Source of the DNA: Inquilinus ginsengisoli_A
GTDB lineage: Bacteria; Pseudomonadota; Alphaproteobacteria; DSM-16000; Inquilinaceae
Assembly: GCF_031453975.1 (NCBI RefSeq)
Contig: NZ_JAVDPW010000007.1
Span: 124,001-188,000, forward strand
Direction: 5' to 3'
Length of the DNA: 64,000 nucleotides
The position numbers and the translations under genes were made by a program. This document shows positions 54,501 to 63,500 of this stretch, in pieces (the stretch's first letter is position 1; the number at the start of each line of letters is the position of its first letter). The notes under the pieces are model-generated. The model was not told the origin of the DNA. It saw only the letters and a list, made by a program, of their open reading frames with translations, and ran no database searches.

Positions 54501-55940
54501 TCACCTGTTCTTGATTATCGAATCGTCCCGCAGGATACGCCCGTTGCTCAGAATATGCTTCGGATCCAACGCATCCTTCAGCCGGGTCACCAGGTCCAGC
54601 GCCACCGGGTCGATGCGGGCCAGGAAGGCGTCCTGCTTGACCCGGCCGATGCCATGCTCGGCGCTGATGCTGCCGCCCAGGCGGTCGACCACGTCGAAGA
54701 TCAGCTCCTCGGCGCCGTGGAACAGCGGGTCCAGCGCCTCGACCGCCAGGCCGGCCGGCGGGATCACGTTGAAATGCACGTTGCCGTCGCCGACATGGCC
54801 GTAGGCCAGCGGCATCGCCTCGGGATAGCGGCCGCGCACCGCGGCCAGCGCCGCGGCGATGAAGTCGGCGATGCGCGAGATCGGCACCGACACGTCGGTG
54901 CGCAGGTAGCGCCCGCCGCGGCCCTGCGATTCGACCATGGTCTCGCGATACAGCCACAGCCGGTCCGCCTGGGCCCGGCTGGTCGCGATCACGCCGTCGC
55001 GGATGATGTCGTCGGCGCCGCCGAGGAAGGTCTCGATCAGGCCGCGCAGGTCGACCGCGCCGCCGGCCGACGCCTCGATCAGGACATAGGCCGGATAGGC
55101 CTCGGCCAACGGGTCGGGAAAGTCCGGCCGGGTGCGCAGCGTCACCTCGATGCCGTCGCGCAGGATCAGCTCGAAGGCGGTTAGCAGGTCGCTGCAGGCC
55201 CGGCGGGCGCGGGCGTACAGCTCCATCGCATCCTCGACCGAGGCCAGCCCGACCAGCGCCGTCTCGACCTGGGTCGGCTTGGGGAACAGCTTGAACGCGA
55301 CGGCGGTGACGATGCCCAGCGTGCCCTCGCTGCCGATGAACAGCTGCTTCAGGTCATAGCCGCGGTTGTCCTTGCGCAGCACCTTCAGCCCGTTCCACAC
55401 CCGGCCATCCGCCAGCACCACCTCCAGGCCCAGCACCAGGTCCCGGGTCATGCCGTAGCGCAGCACGTTGAAGCCGCCGGCATTGGTCGCGACATTGCCG
55501 CCGATGCGGCAGGTGCCCTGCGCCCCGAAGGTGATCGGCAGCAGGCAGTCGGCGTCGTCCGCCGCGGTCTTGGCGTCCTCCAGGATGCAGCCGGCCTCGA
55601 CCACCATGGCGAAGTCGATCGGGCTGACCTGGCGGACCGCGTTCATCCGCTCCAGGCTGACCACGATCTCGCCCTCCGGCGCCGCCACCGCGGCCCCGAC
55701 CAGCCCGGTCAGCCCGCCTTGCGGCACGACGCGCAGGCCGGTGTCCCAGCAATGCCGCATCAGGGCCGAGACCTGCTCGACCGACCGCGGCCGCGCCACC
55801 GCCAGCGGCCGGCCGAAATGGTCGCCTGACCAGTCGCGGCTGTAACGCTCCACATCCTCGTCCGCGGTCAGCAGCGCGTCGCCGGGCAGAATCTCCGCCA
55901 GCGCGGCGATCGCCGCGGCGCGGGAGGAAGCAGCTGTCAT
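54501..55940 (-). CDS. FAD-linked D-2-hydroxyacid dehydrogenase (GlcD/DLD family)
   Basis: A 479-residue flavoprotein of the VAO type that oxidises D-2-hydroxy acids (lactate, glycolate, 2-hydroxyglutarate and others) to 2-keto acids, passing electrons to quinone or ETF. The FAD domain has VVPQGGLTGLVGAAV and CRIGGNVATNAGGFNVLRYG; the C-terminal domain has the metal/substrate motif YGHVGDGNVHFN and ISAEHGIGRVK. The start is placed at MTAASSRA (55940); the longer frame would translate the operator. It gives the Lar system an outlet: a racemised or epimerised D-isomer can be oxidised here. Confidence 0.92.
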   Translation of the reverse strand: MTAASSRAAAIAALAEILPGDALLTADEDVERYSRDWSGDHFGRPLAVARPRSVEQVSALMRHCWDTGLRVVPQGGLTGLVGAAVAAPEGEIVVSLERMNAVRQVSPIDFAMVVEAGCILEDAKTAADDADCLLPITFGAQGTCRIGGNVATNAGGFNVLRYGMTRDLVLGLEVVLADGRVWNGLKVLRKDNRGYDLKQLFIGSEGTLGIVTAVAFKLFPKPTQVETALVGLASVEDAMELYARARRACSDLLTAFELILRDGIEVTLRTRPDFPDPLAEAYPAYVLIEASAGGAVDLRGLIETFLGGADDIIRDGVIATSRAQADRLWLYRETMVESQGRGGRYLRTDVSVPISRIADFIAAALAAVRGRYPEAMPLAYGHVGDGNVHFNVIPPAGLAVEALDPLFHGAEELIFDVVDRLGGSISAEHGIGRVKQDAFLARIDPVALDLVTRLKDALDPKHILSNGRILRDDSIIKNR

Positions 55941-55991
55941 CAACGAGGGTCCCGAGGCATGATGTGGCCGGACAGCAAACACTGTTATCCT

Positions 55992-56004
55992 GTTATCATA
56001 CAAC
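55992..56004 (-). promoter_or_regulatory. 13-bp regulon element before the dehydrogenase-gntR operon
   Basis: GTTGTATGATAAC on the minus strand, 52 bp before the dehydrogenase start. TTGATG lies 16 bases before the embedded TATGAT, a reasonable -35/-10 pair. A second partial copy (TGTTATC) lies 8 bp downstream on the plus strand at 55983. Confidence 0.78.
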
Positions 56005-56067
56005 TATGATGTTAGGCATCAAGTCATGTTTGCGTTCCGGCGCGGACAATCGGTCGCCGGGCCCTGG

Positions 56068-57381
56068 TCAGCCGGCCTCCTGCGCCAGAAGCCGGCGGAT
56101 GATCGGCCGCACCTCGCCGACCAGGTGCAGCGACCCGGTGACCAGGATCCAGCCTCCCGGCGCCGCGGCCGCCTCGGCGCGGGCCAGCGCCTCCCCGGGG
56201 TTCGCGATCGCCTCGGCGGCCAGCCCGGCGGCGGCGGCCAGATGGCGCAGCTCGTCCGGTTCATAGGCTGGCGGGCCGCCGGCCGCCCGGGTGCAGATCA
56301 CGATGGCCGCCCGCCGCTTCAGCACGGCCAGCATCTCGGCCGCCTGCTTGTCGCGGCCCAGCCCCAGCACCACGGCGCAGGGGCCGGCCAGGTCGGGCAT
56401 CGCCTCCAGGTCGGCCAGCACCGCCTCCAGGTTGAACGGCACATGGGCGCCGTCGAGGATCACCGGCACCGGCAGGTCGAACCGCTCCATGCGGCCGGGC
56501 AGCCTGGCGGCGTCGCGGGTCGGGCCGTCCAGCAGCCAGCCGGCGACCGGGCCGGGCGGCAGGCCCGGCCGCCGGAGGACGACGCCGCGGCGGCCGATCT
56601 CGTCCAGCACCGCCCGCGCCAGCCCGGCATTGCTGTCGGCGATCGTCAGCCCGGGCCCGGGCGCCGGGCGGAACAGGACCGGGCAGCCCAGCGCCTCCGC
56701 CTCGGCCCGGACCACCGCCCCGGCCTCGCTGTCCAGCGCCACGCCGGTGACCAGCGTCGCGCCGGGCTTGAGGATCCCGACCTTCTGGCCGGCGATGGCG
56801 GCGTGGCTGGTGCCCAGCACGGCGGTGTGCTCCAGCCCGACATTGGTCAGCACCGCCACCTCGCCGTCGACGACATTGGTCGAATCGGTGCGGCCGCCCA
56901 GGCCGCATTCCAGCACCGCCCAGTCGACGCCCGCGGCGGCGAAGGCCAGGATCGCCGCCAGGGTCTCCAGGTCGAAGCGGGTGGCAGCCTGGCCCGGGCT
57001 GCCGCGCCGCACCGCGTCCTGCCGCGCCGCCCAGGCCTGGTCCAGCGCCGTCGCGAAGGCGGCCTCGTCGATCTCCCGCCCGCCGAAGGTCACCCGTTCG
57101 GTGATGCGCTCGATATGCGGCGACGAGAAGCGGCCGACGGCGAAGCCCGCCCGATGCAGCCCGGCCTCGACCAGCGCGGACACCGATCCCTTGCCCTTGG
57201 TGCCGGCGACATGGACCGTGCGGAACCGTCGCTGCGGCTGCCCGAGGTGGTCGAGCAGGTCGCGCAGCGGGTCGAGCCCGACCGGCATGCCGGCGCGGCG
57301 GTCGCGGCGTTCCCAGTCGACCACGCCGTCGAGCTGCGAGAGCGCGGCGGCAAGCGCGCCGGTGGAGGCATCATGGGTCAT
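56068..57381 (-). CDS. folC: FolC-family folylpolyglutamate/dihydrofolate synthase
   Basis: A 437-residue Mur-ligase-type ATP-dependent ligase that adds glutamate to folates (and makes dihydrofolate from dihydropteroate in bifunctional forms). It has TVHVAGTKGKGSVSALVEAGL as ATP loop, SSPHIERITERVTFGGREI, LECGLGGRTDSTNV, LTNVGLEHTAVLGTS and ILDGAHVPFN in the C-terminal domain. Length is normal. The canonical folC usually lies beside accD; this location between a lipoprotein gene and the Lar region may mean a paralogue, which cannot be decided here. Confidence 0.88.
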   Translation of the reverse strand: MTHDASTGALAAALSQLDGVVDWERRDRRAGMPVGLDPLRDLLDHLGQPQRRFRTVHVAGTKGKGSVSALVEAGLHRAGFAVGRFSSPHIERITERVTFGGREIDEAAFATALDQAWAARQDAVRRGSPGQAATRFDLETLAAILAFAAAGVDWAVLECGLGGRTDSTNVVDGEVAVLTNVGLEHTAVLGTSHAAIAGQKVGILKPGATLVTGVALDSEAGAVVRAEAEALGCPVLFRPAPGPGLTIADSNAGLARAVLDEIGRRGVVLRRPGLPPGPVAGWLLDGPTRDAARLPGRMERFDLPVPVILDGAHVPFNLEAVLADLEAMPDLAGPCAVVLGLGRDKQAAEMLAVLKRRAAIVICTRAAGGPPAYEPDELRHLAAAAGLAAEAIANPGEALARAEAAAAPGGWILVTGSLHLVGEVRPIIRRLLAQEAG

Positions 57382-57424
57382 CGCGGATGGTCCGGTGTCG
57401 ACGGGACGGGAAGGGGAGGAGCCC

Positions 57425-57826
57425 TCACCAATAGGGGGCCCAGGGTCCCCAGGGGCCGTAACTCCAGTTCAGGGCGGCATTCTGGTTCAGCTGCGCCGCC
57501 TGTTCCTGCTCGTCCGCGATCCGCTTATCGAACACCAGCTTCTGGTAGCGGCCATAGGCGGCCTGGTCGCCGACATAGAGGCAACCGCAGATCGTCGGGT
57601 CGGCATAGACATAGGAGACGGTGCCGTTGTGCAGGCTGGAGACGAATTTGTGCGGCGGCAGCCCCTTCAGCGACGCGATCCGATCGGGCGTGTCGGCCGG
57701 CCGCAGGCTGAAGCCGGCGGCGGCCAGCATGTCCTCGCGCTGCCCGATCGCGGCCGGCGAGTTGGCGCAGGCGCCGAGCAGCAGGGCGGTGCCGACCAGG
57801 GTCGTCAGGTGAATGGGCTTGAGCAT
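57425..57826 (-). CDS. Small lipoprotein, function unknown
   Basis: A 133-residue lipoprotein. The signal peptide ends in the lipobox LLLGAC (cysteine about 19). The mature part has KGLPPHKFVSSLHNGTVSYVYADPTICGCLYVGDQAAYGRYQKL and a low-complexity tryptophan/proline tail (WSYGPWGPWAPYW). Similar envelope lipoproteins are found in alphaproteobacteria without known role. It is upstream of folC by 43 bp and perhaps co-transcribed. Confidence 0.75.
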   Translation of the reverse strand: MLKPIHLTTLVGTALLLGACANSPAAIGQREDMLAAAGFSLRPADTPDRIASLKGLPPHKFVSSLHNGTVSYVYADPTICGCLYVGDQAAYGRYQKLVFDKRIADEQEQAAQLNQNAALNWSYGPWGPWAPYW

Positions 57827-58113
57827 GTCCGGTTCCTCTCCTGCTGGGCGGGGGCGCCTGTCACCCCGCGCCCCGACACTGTCTGAGGATATCCCCGAGA
57901 TGGGCGTCCGGCGATGCCCTTCCCAGCGGCCGGAATGCCGCATGGCCGTGAAGATCTCCCAGGATTCCTGCCGGCTGCGCGGGACATAGACGAACGTCGA
58001 CTACGTCCTTGCCCGGTCCGCTTGGTAGGATTCGTCAACCCTGGCGCCGGGCCTTGTGCGGAATTCTGCCCGCGACCGGCACCAAGGACCGAACGATCAG
58101 GGAGGACCGGTCC

Positions 58114-59784
58114 ATGACCGCCACATCGGACGTCGCCTACAGCGGCGCCGCCAGCGACCCTCTCACCAAGGGGGAAATACGCAAAGTCATCTTCGCATCG
58201 TCGCTGGGGACGGTGTTCGAGTGGTATGACTTCTACCTCTACGGCGCCCTGACCGCGGCGATCGCCAAGAACTTCTTCTCCGGCGTCAACCCGACCGCGG
58301 GCTTCATCTTCGCCCTGCTGGCTTTCGCCGCCGGCTTCTTCGTCCGGCCATTCGGCGCGCTGGTGTTCGGCCGCCTCGGCGACCTGGTCGGCCGCAAATA
58401 CACCTTCCTGGTCACCATCGTGATCATGGGCGTGTCGACCTCGGCGGTCGGCTTCCTGCCGGGCTATGCGTCGATCGGTATCGCAGCACCTGCGATCCTG
58501 ATCCTGCTGCGCCTGCTGCAGGGCCTGGCGCTGGGCGGCGAATACGGCGGCGCCGCGACCTATGTCGCGGAGCATGCGCCGCAGGGCAAGCGCGGCTTCT
58601 ACACCGCCTGGATCCAGACCACCGCGACGCTGGGCCTGTTCCTGTCGCTGATCGTCATCCTGGCCTGCCGCATGTCGATGGACGCCGCGGCCTTCGACGC
58701 CTGGGGCTGGCGCATCCCGTTCATGGTCTCGATCGTCCTGCTGATCGTCTCGATCTGGATCCGGATGCAGCTGAGCGAATCGCCGCTGTTCCAGAAGATG
58801 AAGGCCGAGGGCAAGACGTCCAAGGCGCCGCTGACCGAGGCCTTCGCCAACCGGGGCAACCTGAAGATCGTGGCGCTGGCCCTGTTCGGCCTGACCATGG
58901 GCCAGGCCGTGGTCTGGTACTGCGGCCAGTTCTATTCGATGCTGTTCCTGACCAACACGCTGAAGGTCGACGCCCAGACCGCCAACCTGCTGGTGGCCGC
59001 AGCGCTGCTGGTCGCCACGCCGTTCTTCCTGGTGTTCGGCGCCTTGTCCGACAAGATCGGGCGCAAGCCGATCATCATGGCCGGCTGCCTGCTGGCGGTC
59101 CTGACCTACTTCCCGCTGTTCCAGGGTCTGACCCACTACGCCAACCCGGCGCTGGAGGCGGCGCAGGCGTCGTCGCCGGTGACCGTCATCGCTGACCCGG
59201 CCGAATGCAGCGTGCAGTTCAACCCGGCCGGCACATCGAAGTTCACCAGCTCCTGCGACATCGCCAAGGCCTCTCTGGTCAAGGCCGGCGTGCCGTACAG
59301 CAACCAGGCAGGCCCGGCAGGATCGAAGGCCGAGATCGATGTCGGCAGCACCCGCATCGCCGCCTATGACGCGACCGCGGCGGATGCGGCGACTGTCGGT
59401 CCCGTCTTCAACAAGGGCCTGGCCGACGCGCTGAAGACTGCGGGCTATCCCGAGAAGGCCGATCCGGCGCAGATCAACCACTTCATGGTGTGGCTGATCC
59501 TCTTCGTGCTGGTGCTGTACGTCACCATGGTCTACGGCCCGATCGCGGCGATGCTGGTCGAGATGTTCCCGACCCGGATCCGCTACACCTCGATGTCGCT
59601 GCCCTACCACATCGGCAATGGCTGGTTCGGCGGCACCCTGCCGGCGATCGCCGTCGCCATCGTGGCCGGCACCGGCAACATCTACAGCGGGCTGTGGTAC
59701 CCGATCATCATCGCCGGCGTCGCACTGGTGATCGGCACGCTGTTCATCAAGGACACCCGGCACGTCGACATCCGCAACAACTGA
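58114..59784 (+). CDS. MHS-family MFS transporter with large periplasmic loop
   Basis: A 556-residue proton symporter of the metabolite:H+ family (relatives carry alpha-ketoglutarate, shikimate, proline/betaine or citrate). It has FEWYDFYLYGAL, the MFS loop GRLGDLVGRK (86-95), LQGLALGGEYGGAATYVAEHAP and a late VEMFPTRIRYTSMSLPYHIGNGWFGG. Between helices about residues 341-456 form a soluble loop with two cysteines (C365, C381), absent from short MHS proteins but seen in a subfamily. GGAGG precedes the ATG. The two-component genes downstream suggest carboxylate-dependent control. Confidence 0.92.
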   Translation: MTATSDVAYSGAASDPLTKGEIRKVIFASSLGTVFEWYDFYLYGALTAAIAKNFFSGVNPTAGFIFALLAFAAGFFVRPFGALVFGRLGDLVGRKYTFLVTIVIMGVSTSAVGFLPGYASIGIAAPAILILLRLLQGLALGGEYGGAATYVAEHAPQGKRGFYTAWIQTTATLGLFLSLIVILACRMSMDAAAFDAWGWRIPFMVSIVLLIVSIWIRMQLSESPLFQKMKAEGKTSKAPLTEAFANRGNLKIVALALFGLTMGQAVVWYCGQFYSMLFLTNTLKVDAQTANLLVAAALLVATPFFLVFGALSDKIGRKPIIMAGCLLAVLTYFPLFQGLTHYANPALEAAQASSPVTVIADPAECSVQFNPAGTSKFTSSCDIAKASLVKAGVPYSNQAGPAGSKAEIDVGSTRIAAYDATAADAATVGPVFNKGLADALKTAGYPEKADPAQINHFMVWLILFVLVLYVTMVYGPIAAMLVEMFPTRIRYTSMSLPYHIGNGWFGGTLPAIAVAIVAGTGNIYSGLWYPIIIAGVALVIGTLFIKDTRHVDIRNN

Positions 59785-59852
59785 TACCAGGCCCCGCCGA
59801 TCCCGGTTCGTCGGGATCGACGGGCCCCGGCCGGCGCTTGTGTCTTCCCTGA

Positions 59853-59881
59853 GGCCGCGCCCACAATGGGCGCGGCCTTTT
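59853..59881 (+). terminator. Rho-independent terminator after the MHS gene
   Basis: Perfect 11-bp arms (GGCCGCGCCCA / TGGGCGCGGCC) with a three-base loop, then TTTT. It ends 12 bp before the response-regulator start, so that gene must have its promoter inside or before the hairpin, or rely on read-through. Confidence 0.85.
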
Positions 59882-59893
59882 GCTTGGGGGAAG

Positions 59894-60538
59894 ATGACCG
59901 ACGCCACCGTTGTCCTGATCGCAGACGACCATCCCATGGTCCGGCGCGCCCTCGCCGAGACGCTGGCCGAGGTGATGCCGGTCCCGGTCCGCGTCATCGA
60001 GGTCGGCAGCTTCGCCGAGATCGCGCCGGTGCTGGAGCGGCAGGCGGTCGACCTCATGCTGCTCGACCTGTCGATGCCGGGGATGAACGGCTATGGCGGC
60101 CTGGCCTCGCTGCGCGCGTCCTTCCCCACGGTGCCGGTGGTGATGGTTTCGGCCAATGAGGATCCCGGCGTGATCCGCCAGGCCATGGAGTTCGGGGCCT
60201 CGGGCTACCTGCCGAAATCGACGCCGCTGGCCGGGATCGGCGAGGCGATCGAGACCGTGCTCGGCGGCGGGCTGTGGTTCCCCGATGCCTTGGATGCGCC
60301 GCCGTCGCCGGGGGAGCTGAGCCGCCGCGTGGCCGAGTTCACGCCGCAGCAGCTGCGGGTCGTGCTGCTGCTGGCCGAAGGCAAGCTGAGCAAGCAGATC
60401 GCCTTCGAGATGTCGATCACCGAGGCCACGGTGAAGGCCCATCTGTCGCATGTCTTCCGCAAGCTCGGGGTCCAGAGCCGGACCCAGGCGGTGATCGCGA
60501 TCAGGCAACTCGGTCTGTTCGGGCCGCTGCCCGATTAG
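59894..60538 (+). CDS. LuxR/NarL-type response regulator
   Basis: A 214-residue regulator. The receiver domain has VVLIADDHPMVRRAL with the acidic pocket, the phospho-acceptor aspartate in DLMLLDLSMPG (about residue 57) and lysine in SGYLPKSTP. The C-terminal helix-turn-helix is FTPQQLRVVLLLAEGKLSKQIAFEMSITEATVKAHLSHVFRKLGVQSRTQAV. The ATG at 59894 is behind GGGGGAAG. It converges on a SLC5-type hybrid kinase, with the stop codons overlapping by 4 bp, and resembles the CrbR partner of CrbS-type kinases that control acetate or carboxylate use. Confidence 0.93.
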   Translation: MTDATVVLIADDHPMVRRALAETLAEVMPVPVRVIEVGSFAEIAPVLERQAVDLMLLDLSMPGMNGYGGLASLRASFPTVPVVMVSANEDPGVIRQAMEFGASGYLPKSTPLAGIGEAIETVLGGGLWFPDALDAPPSPGELSRRVAEFTPQQLRVVLLLAEGKLSKQIAFEMSITEATVKAHLSHVFRKLGVQSRTQAVIAIRQLGLFGPLPD

Positions 60539-63500
60539 ACTGATCGCTCGGTCAGCGATTTCGCCGCGATCTGCACCAGCAGGGCCCGCAGCGCCGCCGG
60601 CTTCAGCGGCTTGTGCAGCAGCGGCAGCTTTCGGGCGGCGGCGGTGGCCTTCAGCGCGTCCGTGCGGTCGGCCGTGACCAGGGCGGCCGCCAGCGGAGCC
60701 CCGAACATAGCCTCCAGGGCATCGAGCACGTCCAGCCCGGTTTCCGTGCCGGCGAGGTGATGGTCCAGCAGCACGGCGTCCGGCGGCCGACCCTGGCCGG
60801 CCATGGCGTCCAGCGCGCCGGCGGCATCCGTCGCCGTGACCACGGCGCAGCCCCATTGCTCCAGCAGCGCCCGGGTCGCCGTCAGGATGCCGCGGTCGTT
60901 GTCGACGCACAGGACCAGCCGGCCGTCCAGGCTGGTCGCCGGCGACCGCCGCCGGGGCTGGGGTGACGGCCGGGCCGCCAGGGCGCCGTCCGCGGCCGGC
61001 AGGGCGATCTCGAACACGCTGCCGCGGCCCGGCCAGGACCGCACCGAGACCTTGTGTCCGAGCATCGCCGCGATGCGGTCGACGATGGCCAGGCCCAGGC
61101 CCAGCCCCGCCGGTTCGTCGTCGGCGGCGCCGTCGAGACGGCGGAACTCCTCGAAGATGGTGCCGATCTGCTCCGGCGCGATGCCGGGCCCGCTGTCCCA
61201 GACCTGGATCATCACCTGGCCGGCACGGCGGCGGCACCCGACCAGGACAGTGCCCTGGCGGGTGTAGCGCACCGCGTTGGACACCAGGTTCTGGACGATC
61301 CTTCGGATCAGCGCCGGATCGGTGACCGCCAGCGCCGTCGACGGCACCACCCGCAGGCGCAGGCCGCGGCGGCGTGCCACCGGCTCGAATGGCAACGCCG
61401 CACCGCGCAGGATCTCCTCGACCGCCACCGGCCGCGGCTGGGGCTGCAAGGCGCCGGCATCCAGCTTCGACATCTCCAGCAGTGCCTGCAGCAGCTCCTC
61501 GACCGCGCCGAGCGAGCCGTCGATGTGCCGCACCAGCGGCGCCTCGGGCCGTCGCGCCAGCCGTTCCGCCAGGGTCGCGGTCAGCAGCCGGGCGGCGTGG
61601 AAGGGCTGCAGCAGGTCGTGGCTGGCGGCGGCCAGGAATCGGGTCTTGCCCAGGTTGGCGGCCTCGGCGGCGGCCTTGGCCGCGGTCAGCTCCTGGTTCA
61701 GCGCGGTCAGCTCGCGGGTCCGCCCGGCCACCCGACGCTCCAGCGTTTCGGCGGTCTCGCGCAGGGCGGCCTCGGCCCGGCGCTGCTCGGTGATGTCCTG
61801 GTACAGGGTGAAGAAGCCGACGATGCGGCCGGTCTCGTCGCGATGCGGGATGTAGGTCCCGTGCGCCAGTTCGACCCCGGCGGACGTGAAGTCGATCTCG
61901 AACTCCTGGCGCCGCCCGGCCAGCACCGCGTCGACCCGCGGCTTCAGCCGGGCATAGCGTTCCTCGCCCAGCGCGGTGCGGATTGGCAGGCCGTTGGCCT
62001 GGCCGCGCTCCAGCCCCAGCGCTTCCTCATAGGGACGGTTGGTGAAGCGGTAGTGTTCGTCGCGGTCGACATAGGCGATCAGCACCGGGACGTTGTCGGT
62101 GTAGATGCGGATCCGGCGCTCGCTCTCGCGGAGCGCGTCCAGCGTCGTCACCCGCTCGGTGACGTCGGTGCAGACCAGCACGAAGCCGCCATCGGGCATC
62201 GGATTGGTCTGCAGCTCCAGCACCCGTCCGTCGGCGCTGCGCCGCTCATGGCTGTGGGTCTGGTGGCGCAGCGCCGGGTCGCGCTGTTCGTGCAGCAGCA
62301 CCGACAGATCGAACAGGGCGTCCCTGCCATGGCCGGGCTCGACCAGGGCCTCCAGCGGCATGCCGGTCCGCACCAGCGGCTCCATCAGCTCCAAGAGCGC
62401 CACGAAGCGGCCGTTCCAGGCGGCCAGGCGCAGGTCGCGATCGAACACGCCGATGCCCTGGCCGATGTTCTCCAGCGTCGCGCTCAGCAGGTCGCGGTTG
62501 AACAGGATGGCTTCGGACGCCTGGCGCAGCAGGGTCTGCGACCGGCCGATCGAGGTCCGCTGCCGGCGGATGGTGGCGGCCACCATGATCCGGGCCGAGG
62601 CGGCGCCGATCGCGCCGCTGAGCAGGCGTTCGGTGTAGTCGGCCAGGTCGCGGTCGCGCAGCATGGCGGCCGGGCCGCCGAAGGCCAGGGCCGCCTTCTC
62701 CGCCCCGACGAAGCGGCCGACCAGCCGCTTCAGGTCGTCGAAGGCGGCGGCGCGGTGCGGGGTGCCGGGGCCGCGCCGGGCCTCGATCGCCGGCGCGACG
62801 AAGGCGTCGGCCTGCTGGCGGTCGCGCTCGCCGGCCCGCACCAGCAGCGACACGCCGACCAGCAGGGCGGTGTTGAGCGACAGGCTCCAGAAGGCGCCGC
62901 GGGTCAGCGCGTCGAAGCCGTCGACCATGCCCCACAGCAGCCCCTCGGTGCCCAGCAGCGAGGCCCCGTCGGCATCGGACACGGACGGCACCAGGAAGAC
63001 CGCGACCCAGACCAGGAAGCCGCCGGCCATGCCGGCGAAGGCGCCGTGGCGATGCGCCCCCCGCCAGTACAGCCCGGCGATCAGGGCGGGGCCGAGCTGG
63101 GCCACGGCGCAGAAGGCGATCAGGCCGATCGCGGCCAGCGGCAGCCGCCCGCCGATCACGGCGTAATAGCCATAGGCCAGCAGCAGGATGGCGAGGATGG
63201 CGATGCGGCGGACGCGCAGCAGCAGCAGGCCCAGCGCGCCGTCGCTGCGCGAGGCGGCGCCGCTGCGCAGCAGCAGCGGCATCACCAGCTCGTTGCTGAT
63301 CATGGTGCTGAGCGCGACGGTCTCGACGATCACCATGCCGGTCGATGCCGACAGCCCGCCCAGGAACACGGCCAGCGACAGCAGCGGCTGGTCCGCCGCC
63401 ACCGGCAGCGCCAGCACGAACAGGTCGGGGTCGGCGGCGGCGCCGAGGGTCAGCATCCCGGCGACGGCGATCGCCGGCACGAACAGGTTGATGGCGCCGA

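Noticed and set aside
58040..58075. Sigma-54 promoter before the MHS transporter
   Set aside because: TGGCGC and TTGTGC are present, but GG and GC are 13 bases apart instead of 10.
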